From: Lachnospiraceae bacterium
Lineage (GTDB): Bacteria > Bacillota_A > Clostridia > Lachnospirales > Lachnospiraceae
Direction of reading: 5' to 3'
Assembly (NCBI GenBank): GCA_017652545.1
Contig: JAGCAV010000009.1
Coordinates: forward strand, 1 to 7,124
DNA length: 7,124 nucleotides
Part shown: positions 6,324 through 7,124 of the stretch, piece by piece
Position numbering within the stretch: the first letter of the stretch is position 1
How the letters are laid out: every line of letters starts with the position of its first letter
The notes under the pieces: model-generated
Told to the model about the DNA's origin: nothing
The model's input: only the letters and a program-made list of their open reading frames with translations
The model's database searches: none
Program-made: the position numbers and the translations under genes

Positions 6324-7124
6324 CTACTTCCTGAGTGTGAAAGTCATCTTTTCTACGGGCATAACCAGACCGACATGGTCATCCATGTTCCAGAGATACT
6401 CGTCATCGACGATGAAATCCTGTTCCAGATCCGTGCGGATCACATAACTGTAATGATCGCCCTTATAGATCAGGTTGCTGATATATCCATCCACAAGGCC
6501 ATCCTCCACATGGTCCGTCATGCTGATGTCCTCCGGGCGGATCGCGATCATGATCCTCGTGCGTTTCGGATCGATCGTCTCGCCGTTCGCGTCCATGAGC
6601 ATTCCGTCTTCACGCCGCGTACTGCCCCTGATGATCTTCGTCACGCTGGTATCCAGCCGTTTTCCGTTGAATTCCAGACGGAAATCCTCGTTGATATCTG
6701 CCAGGAAATAGTTTGTATGATCTTCCGCGATCATGATATGGATATTGTCGGGATCGACGCGCATGCCCACCTGATCACCCACCTTCGGTGCCCTTACAGA
6801 CTGGATGACCATCTCGTTCTTTCCGGAGAGCACGGTGATCTCATAGTGGATCCCCTTGAAGATCACGGATGTCACCTCGCCGTGAATCGTTCCTTCCTCC
6901 GGTGCAGTGATGATGACATCCTCCGGACGCACAACCGCCGTGATGTGTGTTCCGTGCGGGATATCATCCACACAGTCAAATTCGCCTCCGCAGAACCTGG
7001 CCTTGAGCGGTCCGGTCATGATGCCGTTGAACAGGTTGCTGTCTCCGATAAAGTCAGCGACGAACGCATTCTTCGGCTCATTGTAGATGTCCTCAGGCGT
7101 GCCGATCTGCTGGATCTTTCCCTC
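6324..7124 (-). CDS. potA: Spermidine/putrescine ABC transporter ATP-binding protein PotA, C-terminal part
   Basis: The reading frame is open from the right edge of the window to a TAG at 6324-6326, giving 266 residues of the C-terminal part. The N-terminal nucleotide-binding domain with Walker A, signature and Walker B motifs lies outside. The fragment begins with the end of that domain (GKIQQIGTPEDIYNEP, then NAFVADFIGDSNLFNG), which is highly typical of PotA. An internal ATG at 7019 is not the start. The rest is regulatory: two TOBE-like repeats, one from RPEDVIIT (fragment residue 66; DNA about 6732-6929) and one from RPEDISMT (residue 196; DNA 6327-6539), separated by a linker of about 60 residues. 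With a usual nucleotide-binding domain of 200-240 residues the whole protein would be well over 450 aa, against 378 in E. coli PotA. PotA energises polyamine import; potB follows after 13 bases. Confidence 0.93.
   Translation of the reverse strand, partial: EGKIQQIGTPEDIYNEPKNAFVADFIGDSNLFNGIMTGPLKARFCGGEFDCVDDIPHGTHITAVVRPEDVIITAPEEGTIHGEVTSVIFKGIHYEITVLSGKNEMVIQSVRAPKVGDQVGMRVDPDNIHIMIAEDHTNYFLADINEDFRLEFNGKRLDTSVTKIIRGSTRREDGMLMDANGETIDPKRTRIMIAIRPEDISMTDHVEDGLVDGYISNLIYKGDHYSYVIRTDLEQDFIVDDEYLWNMDDHVGLVMPVEKMTFTLRK

Noticed and set aside
1..7124. Cyanobacterial HIP1 octamer (GCGATCGC) as the cause of the GATC excess
   Set aside because: I did not find the octamer in the window; the preferred context here is GGATCC, and the gene content does not suggest a cyanobacterium.
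1..7124. CRISPR array, insertion sequence, defence or toxin-antitoxin genes
   Set aside because: No regularly spaced direct repeats, transposase motifs or small paired ORFs were seen on either strand.

Overview
The window is a compact stretch of bacterial chromosome in which every supported gene lies on the minus strand, so transcription runs from position 7124 towards 1. Gene content, strong AGGAGG-type ribosome binding sites, a tRNA without an encoded CCA end and the style of the proteins point to a Gram-positive Firmicute. The closest fit is a moderate-GC Clostridia member of the Lachnospiraceae type. That placement is inference; no rRNA or marker gene is present to fix it.

Region 1 (7124 to 3202) is a polyamine ABC transporter operon in the order potA (its N-terminal part lies beyond the window edge), potB, potC, potD. 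potB/potC and potC/potD each share a 4-base ATGA stop/start overlap, and potA and potB are 13 bases apart. PotD captures spermidine/putrescine outside the membrane, PotB and PotC form the channel, and PotA hydrolyses ATP. Two things differ from the textbook E. coli system. PotA ends in two tandem TOBE-like repeats. PotD is long (501 aa), has no lipoprotein cysteine, and carries a C-terminal membrane helix.

Region 2 (3148 to 2471) holds a HAD-superfamily phosphatase of the phosphoglycolate phosphatase type. It lies 53 bases after potD with only a small hairpin between them, so it may be co-transcribed with potD.

Region 3 (about 2462 to 2309) is a single tRNA-Gly(GCC) gene with its own near-consensus sigma-70/sigma-A promoter and a T-run directly after its 3' end.

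Region 4 (about 2241 to 1) is a second operon behind a candidate extended -10 promoter: a MoxR-family AAA+ ATPase, a DUF58 protein overlapping it by 4 bases, and the first 35 codons of a membrane protein. By position the last is probably the transglutaminase-like membrane protein that usually completes this trio. The substrate of such MoxR/DUF58 systems is not known here.

No mobile element, CRISPR array, phage gene or defence gene was seen. There is no gene-free stretch above 300 bases; the longest non-coding gap is 2204-2470, and it is largely occupied by the tRNA gene and two promoters. The most unusual global signal is an excess of the palindrome GGATCC (16 hand-counted sites) and of GATC generally. 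Overall this is an ordinary housekeeping region with a few structural oddities, not an obvious new system.
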